Below are positions 35,903-42,258 of a stretch of 42,258 nucleotides of DNA, piece after piece. A program made the translations under genes and the position numbers. Numbering within the stretch: the stretch's first letter is position 1; the number at the start of each line of letters is the position of its first letter. The DNA is from an uncultured Pelagibacteraceae bacterium (GTDB lineage: Bacteria > Pseudomonadota > Alphaproteobacteria > Pelagibacterales > Pelagibacteraceae). The notes below the pieces were generated by a model. That model was given only the letters and a program-made list of their open reading frames with translations. It made no database searches and was not told the origin of the DNA. Location of the stretch: contig CACNRD010000008.1 in NCBI GenBank assembly GCA_902622795.1, positions 1-42,258 of the forward strand, written 5' to 3'.

Positions 35903-36988
35903 ATGGATATAATTAATAATTTTTCTGAAATATTTTTATCTGTTTGGAATAAGGGAATTCTTGGAGTTGATATTTTTCAAATTTTAATTGGCATTGGTAT
36001 ATTTGTAGTGTTTCTAGTTTTTAGAGGTCTAATCAGTAAATTAGTTATTAAAAAATTAGAAATTATATCAAAGCGAACTACGAATAAGTTAGATGATACT
36101 TTCGTTCGATCTTTAGAAGGACCTGCAAGATTTTTGCCAATTGTTTTAGGTTTTTTTATTGCAAGTTATTACATGACTTTTTCTGCTGAAGGTAGAGATG
36201 TGGTAGATACTATTAACAGAACTTTAATAACAATTTTAATATTTTGGGTAATCCATCAAATAATTGAACCAGTATCTTATATATTAAGTGGACTAGATAA
36301 ACTTCTAACAAGAGAACTCATTGGATGGATAATTAAATCATTAAAAGTATTTATATTTATACTTGGATTAGCTGCTGTTCTTGAGTTATGGGGAATTAAA
36401 ATTGGTCCAATTATTGCAGGACTTGGCTTGTTTGGAGTTGCAGTAGCTCTAGGTGCACAAGACTTATTTAAAAATTTAATTTCAGGAATTTTAGTATTGG
36501 TTGAAAAAAGATTTAAAATTGGAGATTGGATTGCAGTTGAAGGAATAATAGAAGGGATAGTAGAAAAAATTGGTTTTAGATCCACAACGATTAGAAAGTT
36601 TGATAAGTCTCTAGCAATTATTCCAAACTTTCAGTTTGCAGAAAATGCAGTGATAAATGTTAGTGAAACTTCAAATTGGAGAGTGAGGTGGATTATAACT
36701 CTTCAGTATGACTCTACTATTGATCAATTAAAAAAAGTAAGAGACGAAATAGAGGAATATATTAATAAAAGTAAAGACTTTAACCAAGCAACAGGAGTTG
36801 CTGTAAGAATAGAAAAATTTTCAGACAGTTCCATTGATTTACTGGTGAGATGTTTCACAAACTCTAGTAGTTGGAGCAATTCTCTAGAAGTGAAAGAGAG
36901 ATTGGCAATTGAAATTAAACAGATAGTTGAAAAAAATGGTGCTTCTTTTGCTTTCCCAAGTCAGTCTATTTATGTCGAAAAAAAATGA
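35903..36988 (+). CDS. MscS-family mechanosensitive ion channel
   Basis: The 361-residue inner-membrane protein has four or five hydrophobic segments in the first 190 residues. The pore-lining helix carries the Gly/Ala pattern GLGLFGVAVALGAQDLFKNLISG, followed by the MscS beta domain (VEKRFKIGDWI, IGFRSTTIRKFD, IIPNFQFAENAVINVS) and an alpha/beta C-terminal domain. MscS channels release solutes on hypo-osmotic shock. It lies 2 bp behind hemD and overlaps yggT by 4 bp. Confidence 0.93.
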   Translation: MDIINNFSEIFLSVWNKGILGVDIFQILIGIGIFVVFLVFRGLISKLVIKKLEIISKRTTNKLDDTFVRSLEGPARFLPIVLGFFIASYYMTFSAEGRDVVDTINRTLITILIFWVIHQIIEPVSYILSGLDKLLTRELIGWIIKSLKVFIFILGLAAVLELWGIKIGPIIAGLGLFGVAVALGAQDLFKNLISGILVLVEKRFKIGDWIAVEGIIEGIVEKIGFRSTTIRKFDKSLAIIPNFQFAENAVINVSETSNWRVRWIITLQYDSTIDQLKKVRDEIEEYINKSKDFNQATGVAVRIEKFSDSSIDLLVRCFTNSSSWSNSLEVKERLAIEIKQIVEKNGASFAFPSQSIYVEKK

Positions 36989-37275
36989 TAGCAATTTTTT
37001 ATTTAGTTTTACAAATTTTAAAACTTTACTCGTACGTTGTAATTGCTAACGTAATTGTTAGTTGGTTAATTGCTTTTAATGTTTTAAATACCCAAAATAG
37101 ATTTGTTTATTCTATTTTAGAATTAACTTACAGACTTACAGATCCAATTTTAAACAAAATTAGACGTTTTATACCTAACTTAGGATCTCTCGACATATCT
37201 CCTGTAATTCTTCTACTATTGATTTGGTTTATTGAAATGTGTATGAAGCTCTACATTGCTCCAATGATTTTTTAG
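36985..37275 (+). CDS. YggT-family membrane protein
   Basis: The 96-residue protein has two membrane hairpins typical of YggT: VLQILKLYSYVVIANVIVSWLIAFN-type first helix, the loop with YRLTDPILNKIRRFIPNLGSLDISP, and the last hydrophobic segment VILLLLIWFIEMCM. The TDPILxxIRRxxP and LDxSP signatures are clear. Function is not settled; YggT-like proteins have been linked to osmotic stress and to division or chloroplast photosystem assembly in relatives. ATGA overlap with the mscS-type gene suggests coupling. Confidence 0.92.
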   Translation: MIAIFYLVLQILKLYSYVVIANVIVSWLIAFNVLNTQNRFVYSILELTYRLTDPILNKIRRFIPNLGSLDISPVILLLLIWFIEMCMKLYIAPMIF

Positions 37276-37284
37276 AAAGATAAA

Positions 37285-38130
37285 ATGATTTTAATAGATG
37301 GAAAGAAAGCTGCTGCAGAATTAAGAGAAGAGCTTAAGCACGAAGTTACAGATTTAAAGGCAAAATATAATAAAGTGCCAGGTTTAACTGTTATCCTTAT
37401 TGGAGATTTAACTCCAAGCCAAATTTATGTACGTAATAAAGAAAAATCAGCTAATGAGGTTGGTTTAAAATCTGAAGTTATCAAGTATCCAGATTCAGTT
37501 GAGGAAAAAACAGTATTAGAAAAAATTGAAGAATTAAATAAAGATGAGACAGTTTCAGGAATATTAGTTCAGTTACCACTCCCAAAACATATTGATAAAC
37601 AAAAAGTTATTGAAACTATTTTACCTTCAAAAGATGTTGACGGATTTCATCCTATGAATGTAGGTAATCTTTCTTCTGGATATGAAAGTTCAGTGCCTTG
37701 TACTCCTTTAGGTTGTTATTTATTAATCAAAAAAGTAGAACCTAATTTAAATGGAAAAAAAGCAGTAATAGTTGGAAGATCAAATTTAAACGGAAAGCCA
37801 ATGACCCAACTTCTATTAAAAGAAAATTGCACAGTAACAATAACCCATTCAAAAACTAAAGACCTAAAAGCAGAATGTTTAGAGGCAGATATTATAGTTG
37901 CTGCAGTTGGAATTCCAGAACTTGTCAAAGGCGACTGGGTTAAAAAAGATACGATTGTTATCGATGTTGGTATTAACAAAACTGATAAAGGCATTGTTGG
38001 AGATGTTGATTTTGATGAAGTTTCTAAAAATGCAAAAGCATTAACACCGGTCCCGGGTGGCGTGGGTCCTATGACAATCGCTTGTTTATTGAAAAATACC
38101 ATAGAGTGTTTCAAAAGATCGCAAATTTAG
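37285..38130 (+). CDS. folD: FolD, methylene-THF dehydrogenase / methenyl-THF cyclohydrolase
   Basis: FolD interconverts 5,10-methylene-, 5,10-methenyl- and 10-formyl-tetrahydrofolate. The 281-residue protein has SQIYVRNKEKSANEVG with the catalytic Lys in YVRNK, GILVQLPLPKHID, KDVDGFHPMNVG, the nucleotide loop VIVGRSNLNGKP, and PGGVGPMTIACLL. Active-site residues are intact. Formyl-THF made here feeds PurH. The gene is 9 bp behind yggT. Confidence 0.97.
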   Translation: MILIDGKKAAAELREELKHEVTDLKAKYNKVPGLTVILIGDLTPSQIYVRNKEKSANEVGLKSEVIKYPDSVEEKTVLEKIEELNKDETVSGILVQLPLPKHIDKQKVIETILPSKDVDGFHPMNVGNLSSGYESSVPCTPLGCYLLIKKVEPNLNGKKAVIVGRSNLNGKPMTQLLLKENCTVTITHSKTKDLKAECLEADIIVAAVGIPELVKGDWVKKDTIVIDVGINKTDKGIVGDVDFDEVSKNAKALTPVPGGVGPMTIACLLKNTIECFKRSQI

Positions 38131-38167
38131 CAATTAAATCTCGCAATTTATTCTGTTACTCTATGTT

Positions 38168-38371
38168 ATGAAAAAACCAAAGTATCCTTACAGGATTGCC
38201 ATAATTTTTCTTTTACTAACTTTTCCAACAATTGGAGCTACTCAATTAGGGTGGCACCTTTACGATCAGCAAACAGGTTTTGATTATGGAATGATAGTAG
38301 GTACTTTTTCAGTAATATATGCAGCTTACTTATTGTACGAAAAAAAATGGAGAGAGGAAGATGAAGATTAG
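38168..38371 (+). CDS. Small two-helix membrane protein, unknown
   Basis: The 67-residue protein has two membrane segments (IAIIFLLLTFPTIGATQLGW and YGMIVGTFSVIYAAYLLYE), a basic N terminus (MKKPKYPYR) and an acidic C terminus. Each end suits an in-in topology. No family recognised. It ends 3 bp before the SHOCT gene and both are probably co-transcribed with folD or from a promoter in the 37-bp gap. Confidence 0.75.
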   Translation: MKKPKYPYRIAIIFLLLTFPTIGATQLGWHLYDQQTGFDYGMIVGTFSVIYAAYLLYEKKWREEDED

Positions 38372-38374
38372 TTT

Positions 38375-38641
38375 ATGGAAAAAATAATTTTTTTTGGATT
38401 AGTAATCCCTATTATGGGTTACGTTTTATATTTAGGTGGCATGGCAATTATGAATGGATTTAATGCTAAGGAAGCCAATAGAGCTGAAAAAGAAGAAGTT
38501 GAAGAAAAAGCCAAGACAACCATATCAGCTGATAACAGTTCACTGAGTGATGAATTAGCAAAATTAAATAGTTTGCGAGAAAGTGGAGTGCTTACTCAAG
38601 AGGAGTTTGAGAAAGCAAAAAATAAATTATTAAATACCTAA
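38375..38641 (+). CDS. Small membrane protein with C-terminal SHOCT domain
   Basis: The 88-residue protein has one N-terminal membrane segment (IIFFGLVIPIMGYVLYLGGMAIM), a charged linker, and a C-terminal SHOCT motif: LSDELAKLNSLRESGVLTQEEFEKAKNKLL. SHOCT is a short domain found at the ends of many proteins and is suspected to mediate assembly. The function here is unknown. Neighbours are another small membrane protein upstream and a TauD-type dioxygenase 1 bp downstream. Confidence 0.85.
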   Translation: MEKIIFFGLVIPIMGYVLYLGGMAIMNGFNAKEANRAEKEEVEEKAKTTISADNSSLSDELAKLNSLRESGVLTQEEFEKAKNKLLNT

Positions 38642-38642
38642 G

Positions 38643-39434
38643 ATGTTAAGAATTATTCCCAATAAAAATAATATTGGGGCTGAGATTGACACCGATCTTC
38701 AAAAACTTTCAAAAGAAAATTTCAAAATCATTATGAATGCTCTAAATAAATACGGTATGATCTTTTTTAGAAGACAAAATCTTTCTTCTAAACATTATGT
38801 TGAGTTTGCTAAAAATTTTGGAAAACTCGCAGATTATCCTAGATTAAAAGGATTAAACAAAAAATATCCTCAGATAACTGTTGTTCAAAGAAAAGAAAGT
38901 GATAAAGGGCCAAGTTTTGGGGAGCAGTTCCATACAGACTCTATTTATACAAAAAAACCCCCAAGATTTACAATGTTGTTATCAAAATTAGTTCCAAGAA
39001 AAGGAAAAGCAAATACAGAGTTTTGTTCGCAGTATTATGCTTTTAAAGATTTAACTGGATCTATGAAACGAAAGTTATCAAGTTTAAAAGGCGTCTATTC
39101 CTCAGAAGGACCTATTTCAATTACGACAAAAGAGAGAGTAAAAGAGAAGGGTAAGAAAATAAAAGAATTAAAATCCGTTCATAAGATTATAAGAAAAATT
39201 AGCAAAAAATATGCAATTTACTCTAGCCCAGGTCATCTAGTTGGATTTCAGCCAAAAATAAAAAATGCAAGTGATTTAAAAAAAAAATTGTTCAAATACC
39301 AAATTAAAAAAAAATTTCAACATTCATTAGAATGGGAAAAAAATCAATTAGCGATTTGGGATAACAGATCCATGTTGCATCAAGCAACACCTTTTAAAGG
39401 TAATAGAATTATGCACAGAATAACAATTCTTTAA
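38643..39434 (+). CDS. TauD/TfdA-type Fe(II)/2-oxoglutarate dioxygenase
   Basis: The 263-residue protein carries the iron-binding triad His97-x-Asp99 (FHTDSIY) and His246 (MLHQATPF), with Arg259 near the C terminus as the 2-oxoglutarate anchor (MHRITI). The N-terminal half has YGMIFFRRQNLSSKHYVEFAKNFGKLADYPR, typical of TauD. Relatives cleave taurine, alkyl sulfates or herbicides, or act on lysine; the substrate here is unknown. The middle part (residues 165-220) is very Lys-rich. The stop shares a TTAA with the convergent dehydrogenase gene. Confidence 0.92.
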   Translation: MLRIIPNKNNIGAEIDTDLQKLSKENFKIIMNALNKYGMIFFRRQNLSSKHYVEFAKNFGKLADYPRLKGLNKKYPQITVVQRKESDKGPSFGEQFHTDSIYTKKPPRFTMLLSKLVPRKGKANTEFCSQYYAFKDLTGSMKRKLSSLKGVYSSEGPISITTKERVKEKGKKIKELKSVHKIIRKISKKYAIYSSPGHLVGFQPKIKNASDLKKKLFKYQIKKKFQHSLEWEKNQLAIWDNRSMLHQATPFKGNRIMHRITIL

Positions 39435-40495
39435 TTTTTCTTCATTAACCACAAGTCATCACCTCCCAAAAAATAAATTTCACCATTTTCAGGATGTACT
39501 TGAATGTCTCTTAGTCTTCCAATCTTATCTTTAAAGACCACATTTTCTTTGACATTAGATGGATCAGAAAAATCAATTGCTCTTAATGATTTATCTTTTA
39601 AAGAAGTTACTAGAGCAAGTCCATTCCATTCTTTAAATTCCGAACCTTTGTAAATTGTGATAGCGCTGGTTGCAATTGAAGGAACCCAATATTTAATAGC
39701 TTTCGTGAAGCCAGGCTTCCATTTTGGTCCAATTTTACTTCCTGAATAATTTGTTCCACCCCAGCCTAAAATTTTCCATCCATAGTTTTCACCTTTTTTT
39801 GCCTCACCAAACCAGTCCCCTCCTTTAGCGCCGTGATTACTCATATAAATTTTTCCATCATAAGGAGACAAGGTTAAACCTTGAGGGTTTCTAATACCTA
39901 TTTGATATATTTCTGGTAACCAATCTGATTTACCTTCGAACTTAGGATTATCTTTAGGTATACTTCCATCTAAGTGTATTCTTATAATACTGCCTGGATG
40001 TTGAGTTGGGTCTTGTGCAATCATACCTTGTCCTCTTTCACCAGCAGATGCAAATAAATAATTATCTTTAATAGCAAGTCTTGATCCAAAATGATAACCA
40101 GAGTCTATAGGTGGATTAGCTTGAAAGATATTTTTAAAATCTAATTCTTGTTTATTTAATTTCGCTTTTGCAATTGAAGTGCTAGTTTTCCAATTAACTC
40201 TATTTTCAGTATAAGAAATCCAAACAGTATTGTTTTGATAAATAATATCTAGCAATCCTCCTTGACCATACTCTAAAAAATTCAAATTATGTTTTACTTC
40301 TAATATTTCTTTTGTTACAATATTTATAATTTTTATTTTTCCACTTTTTTCAGTAACTATAATTTCATCTTCACTGATAAAAGATGAGCCCCATGGATCT
40401 TTAAGTTTAGCAATTTTTTCAAAGTTTAGATTTGCAGAAAAACCATTTGACCATAGAAAAGTAAAAAAAATTATAGTTAAGAAAAATCTAATCAC
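39431..40495 (-). CDS. PQQ-dependent sugar dehydrogenase-like beta-propeller protein (exported)
   Basis: The 354-residue protein has a signal peptide (MIRFFLTIIFFTFLWSNGFSA) and a six-bladed propeller of the soluble aldose/sugar dehydrogenase type: GLLDIIYQ, SRLAIKDNYLFASAGERGQ, PGSIIRIHLDGSIPKDNP, YQIGIRNPQGLTLSPYDGKIYMSNHG, and GENYGWKILGWG. The start is a GTG one base past the SDR stop; a longer frame from an ATG at 40531 puts non-signal residues before the hydrophobic core and overlaps the SDR gene. Whether it binds PQQ or is a non-catalytic relative is open. Confidence 0.88.
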   Translation of the reverse strand: MIRFFLTIIFFTFLWSNGFSANLNFEKIAKLKDPWGSSFISEDEIIVTEKSGKIKIINIVTKEILEVKHNLNFLEYGQGGLLDIIYQNNTVWISYTENRVNWKTSTSIAKAKLNKQELDFKNIFQANPPIDSGYHFGSRLAIKDNYLFASAGERGQGMIAQDPTQHPGSIIRIHLDGSIPKDNPKFEGKSDWLPEIYQIGIRNPQGLTLSPYDGKIYMSNHGAKGGDWFGEAKKGENYGWKILGWGGTNYSGSKIGPKWKPGFTKAIKYWVPSIATSAITIYKGSEFKEWNGLALVTSLKDKSLRAIDFSDPSNVKENVVFKDKIGRLRDIQVHPENGEIYFLGGDDLWLMKKN

Positions 40496-40496
40496 T

Positions 40497-41207
40497 TTAT
40501 GACAGTTTAGATCTACCACCATCAACAGCAATTATCTGACCTGTTACCCAAGAACTATCATCAGTTATTAAAAATTTAGCTAATGAAGCTGAGTCTTTAC
40601 CTTCACCCAACCTTTTTAAAGGGTGAGCCTTTGCAATACCTTCTGCTATTGCTGTATTTTTTAACATTGGTTCTGCAATTTTAGATTTTGTTAAACTTGG
40701 AGCAACACAGTTTACTCTAATGTGTGGAGCAAATTCTGCGGCAAGAGAAACTGTTAAACCTTCAACGGCTGCTTTTGTAGATGCAATGATAGCATGGTTA
40801 GTAAAACCTCTTTGTGCAGCAACTGTCGAAAATAAAACAATTGAACCTTTGTTTTTTTTTAGGCTTTCTTGATATCCTTTAATGACTTCAACTGCTGAAT
40901 ATAAATTTAACTTCATACATTTAGTGAAATCTTCTTCCTTTACCATTCGTAAAGGTTTTAAATCAATTGAACCAACACAGTAAGCAATCCCTTTTATTTC
41001 TGGTACATCAGCTTTAACTTTTTCTATAAAGCCTTCTTCTAAAACATCAGCAACAGTAAATGAGCATCCCAATTTACCTGCAATAGCGCTTACTTCACTT
41101 TCGTTCCTTGCGACTAAATGAATGTCATTACCAGAATTTTTTAATTGTTCTGAGAGGTTAGAACCAATAGATCCTGTCGCACCGAAAATTAGATATTTTT
41201 CTGACAT
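40497..41207 (-). CDS. Short-chain dehydrogenase/reductase-like protein lacking the catalytic Tyr
   Basis: The 236-residue Rossmann protein has LIFGATGSIGSNLSEQL at the N terminus, VADVLEEGF, IAYCVGSID (NAG-like position), and the C-terminal RVNCVAPSLTKSKI and SWVTGQIIAVDGG, all typical of SDRs. At the YxxxK site the sequence reads NHAIIASTKAAVEG: Lys145 is kept, but the Tyr position (141) is Ile. Activity must differ from classical SDRs. Substrate unknown. It is divergent from the photolyase gene across only 27 bp and 1 bp before the sugar dehydrogenase-like gene. Confidence 0.9.
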   Translation of the reverse strand: MSEKYLIFGATGSIGSNLSEQLKNSGNDIHLVARNESEVSAIAGKLGCSFTVADVLEEGFIEKVKADVPEIKGIAYCVGSIDLKPLRMVKEEDFTKCMKLNLYSAVEVIKGYQESLKKNKGSIVLFSTVAAQRGFTNHAIIASTKAAVEGLTVSLAAEFAPHIRVNCVAPSLTKSKIAEPMLKNTAIAEGIAKAHPLKRLGEGKDSASLAKFLITDDSSWVTGQIIAVDGGRSKLS

Positions 41208-41234
41208 AAAAATTTTTATTAGTTATATTTAATC

Positions 41235-42258
41235 ATGAAGTTATTTTTTATACTTGGTAATCAGTTATTTCCAACAAAATACATCGACCGCTTCAAAAAA
41301 GACCATACGTTCTTTATGGCAGAAGACAAAGGTTTATGCACTTATGAAAAACATCATAAACAAAAAATTCTGTTGTTCCTATCTTCTATGCGGTCCTACG
41401 CAGATAGTCTTAAGAAAAATAAATTTAAATTAGAATATTCAAAAATTGAAGATAAACAATTTAGTGAAGATTATTTAAAAAAATTAAAAAAAATTATTAT
41501 CCAAAAAAAAATAAAAGAAGTTTCTAGCTTTGAGATAGAAGACAAACCCTTTGAACAAAAGATTTCCATGTTTTTTAAAAAGGAAAAGATTGAATGGAAT
41601 ATCCTCCAAACACCAATGTTTTTAAATTCTCGTGAAGAATTTAAAAAATATCTAGGAAACTCAAAAAAACCATTTATGGCAACATTCTACAAAGAGGTAA
41701 GAAAAAAATCTGGAATATTAATGGGTTCTGATGGCAACCCTGTAGGCGGTAAGTGGAGTTTTGATGAAGACAATAGAAATAAATTACCCAAAGATATTTC
41801 AATACCTAAATTTCCTAAAATTAAAGAGACAAATCATACAAAAAAATTAAAACCTATTATTGAAAAGTTATTCAAAGATCATCCAGGTAATACAGATTAT
41901 TTTTGGTTTGCAACAGAATATGATGATGTTGTTAAACTCTTGAATTTTTTTATAAAAGAAAAATCAAACTTATTTGGTGACTACGAAGATGCTGTAGATC
42001 AAAAAGACAATATTCTTTTTCATAGTGCTCTAAGTCCCTATATCAATCTTGGATTGATAACGCCTGAATTTATCATTCAAAAAGTTTTAGAGTTTCACAA
42101 AAAAAATAAAATTAGAATGAATTCTCTTGAAGGTTACATACGGCAGGTAATCGGTTGGAGAGAATTCATGCGAGGGATTTACCAAGGTTATTCAAAAGAA
42201 ATGGAAACTCGAAATTTCTTTAAACAAAATAGAAAAATGAAAAATTCATGGTACGAAG
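41235..42258 (+). CDS. FeS-type photolyase/cryptochrome (prokaryotic 6-4 photolyase family), 3' end outside window
   Basis: The visible 341 residues begin KLFFILGNQLFPTKYIDRF and follow the FeS-BCP/PhrB (deoxyribodipyrimidine photolyase-related) family: VGGKWSFDEDNRNKLP, YFWFATEYDDVVKLLNFFI, NILFHSALSPYINLGLITPEFII, and GYIRQVIGWREFMRGIYQ. Members repair (6-4) photoproducts with FAD and a [4Fe-4S] cluster or act as light sensors. The cluster-binding Cys residues would lie beyond the end of the window and cannot be checked. Typical length is about 500 residues. The frame is open to the last base. Confidence 0.92.
   Translation, partial: MKLFFILGNQLFPTKYIDRFKKDHTFFMAEDKGLCTYEKHHKQKILLFLSSMRSYADSLKKNKFKLEYSKIEDKQFSEDYLKKLKKIIIQKKIKEVSSFEIEDKPFEQKISMFFKKEKIEWNILQTPMFLNSREEFKKYLGNSKKPFMATFYKEVRKKSGILMGSDGNPVGGKWSFDEDNRNKLPKDISIPKFPKIKETNHTKKLKPIIEKLFKDHPGNTDYFWFATEYDDVVKLLNFFIKEKSNLFGDYEDAVDQKDNILFHSALSPYINLGLITPEFIIQKVLEFHKKNKIRMNSLEGYIRQVIGWREFMRGIYQGYSKEMETRNFFKQNRKMKNSWYE

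Noticed and set aside
40496-40531. Upstream ATG for the sugar dehydrogenase-like gene
   Set aside because: Overlaps the SDR end and puts 12 residues in front of a clean signal peptide that starts at the GTG.
1-42258. CRISPR arrays, insertion sequences, phage or toxin-antitoxin modules, rRNA
   Set aside because: Looked for regular direct repeats, transposase or integrase motifs and rRNA sequence; none seen.

Overview
The window is a gene-dense, very AT-rich stretch (about 30% G+C judged by eye, with long A and T runs) of a streamlined alphaproteobacterial chromosome. The best guess is a SAR11-type marine bacterium (Pelagibacterales). The reasons are gene orders typical of Alphaproteobacteria (hemE-hemH-hemJ-rho beside a DUF299 gene; maf-aroE-coaE-dnaQ; secB-fxsA/tim44-smr; hslUV next to hisBHAF; ftsK-lolA), combined with near-zero spacers, Lys/Asn/Ile-rich proteins and no insertion sequences, phage genes or CRISPR arrays. 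The assignment to SAR11 is inference from style and gene order, not from a marker gene. No stretch longer than about 300 bases lacks a gene.

Layout. 1-3757 (minus strand): a late-heme operon hemE-hemH-hemJ running into rho, whose last codons lie outside the window. 3758-4029: a 272-bp AT-rich gap between hemE and a DUF299 regulator gene, the setting in which the chromosome origin lies in Caulobacter and Rickettsia; it is proposed here as a candidate oriC. 4030-7452 (plus): DUF299 regulator, maf, aroE, coaE, dnaQ. 7449-9358: secB and fxsA (minus), divergent from a Tim44-like gene and an Smr-domain gene (plus). 9348-11233 (minus): hslV-hslU. 11322-15158 (plus): hisB, hisH, hisA, hisF, hisE, a HIT protein and a GNAT acetyltransferase. 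15155-17787 (minus): ftsK-lolA. 17845-19567: a UbiH-type monooxygenase convergent with a stand-alone Lon N-terminal domain.

19617-23205 is the only accessory-looking patch: a TPR-sulfotransferase, a TPR protein with an unrecognised Cys-rich domain, tRNA-Gly(GCC), and an FkbM-type methyltransferase starting 7 nt behind the tRNA. 23205-27745: phhB, purH, a heparinase II/III-like protein, rpe and a small membrane protein. 27814-34226 is an acetate-type uptake and activation region: a two-subunit sodium:solute symporter with strong ribosome-binding sites and an intrinsic terminator, a conserved unknown protein, acetyl-CoA synthetase with a striking lysine-rich N-terminal tail, an EVE-domain protein and tsaD. 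34283-39434 (plus): hemC, hemD, a MscS channel, yggT, folD, two small membrane proteins (one with a SHOCT tail) and a TauD-type dioxygenase. 39431-42258: a PQQ-type sugar dehydrogenase-like protein and a divergent SDR (minus), then the start of a FeS-type photolyase/cryptochrome running off the end.

Genes that work together: hemC, hemD, hemE, hemJ and hemH cover most of the porphyrin pathway in two loci; five his genes cover the middle of histidine synthesis; symporter plus Acs would import and activate a small carboxylate. Five of eight convergent gene pairs share overlapping stop codons in a 4-bp TTAA or TTAG, so there is almost no room for terminators between them.
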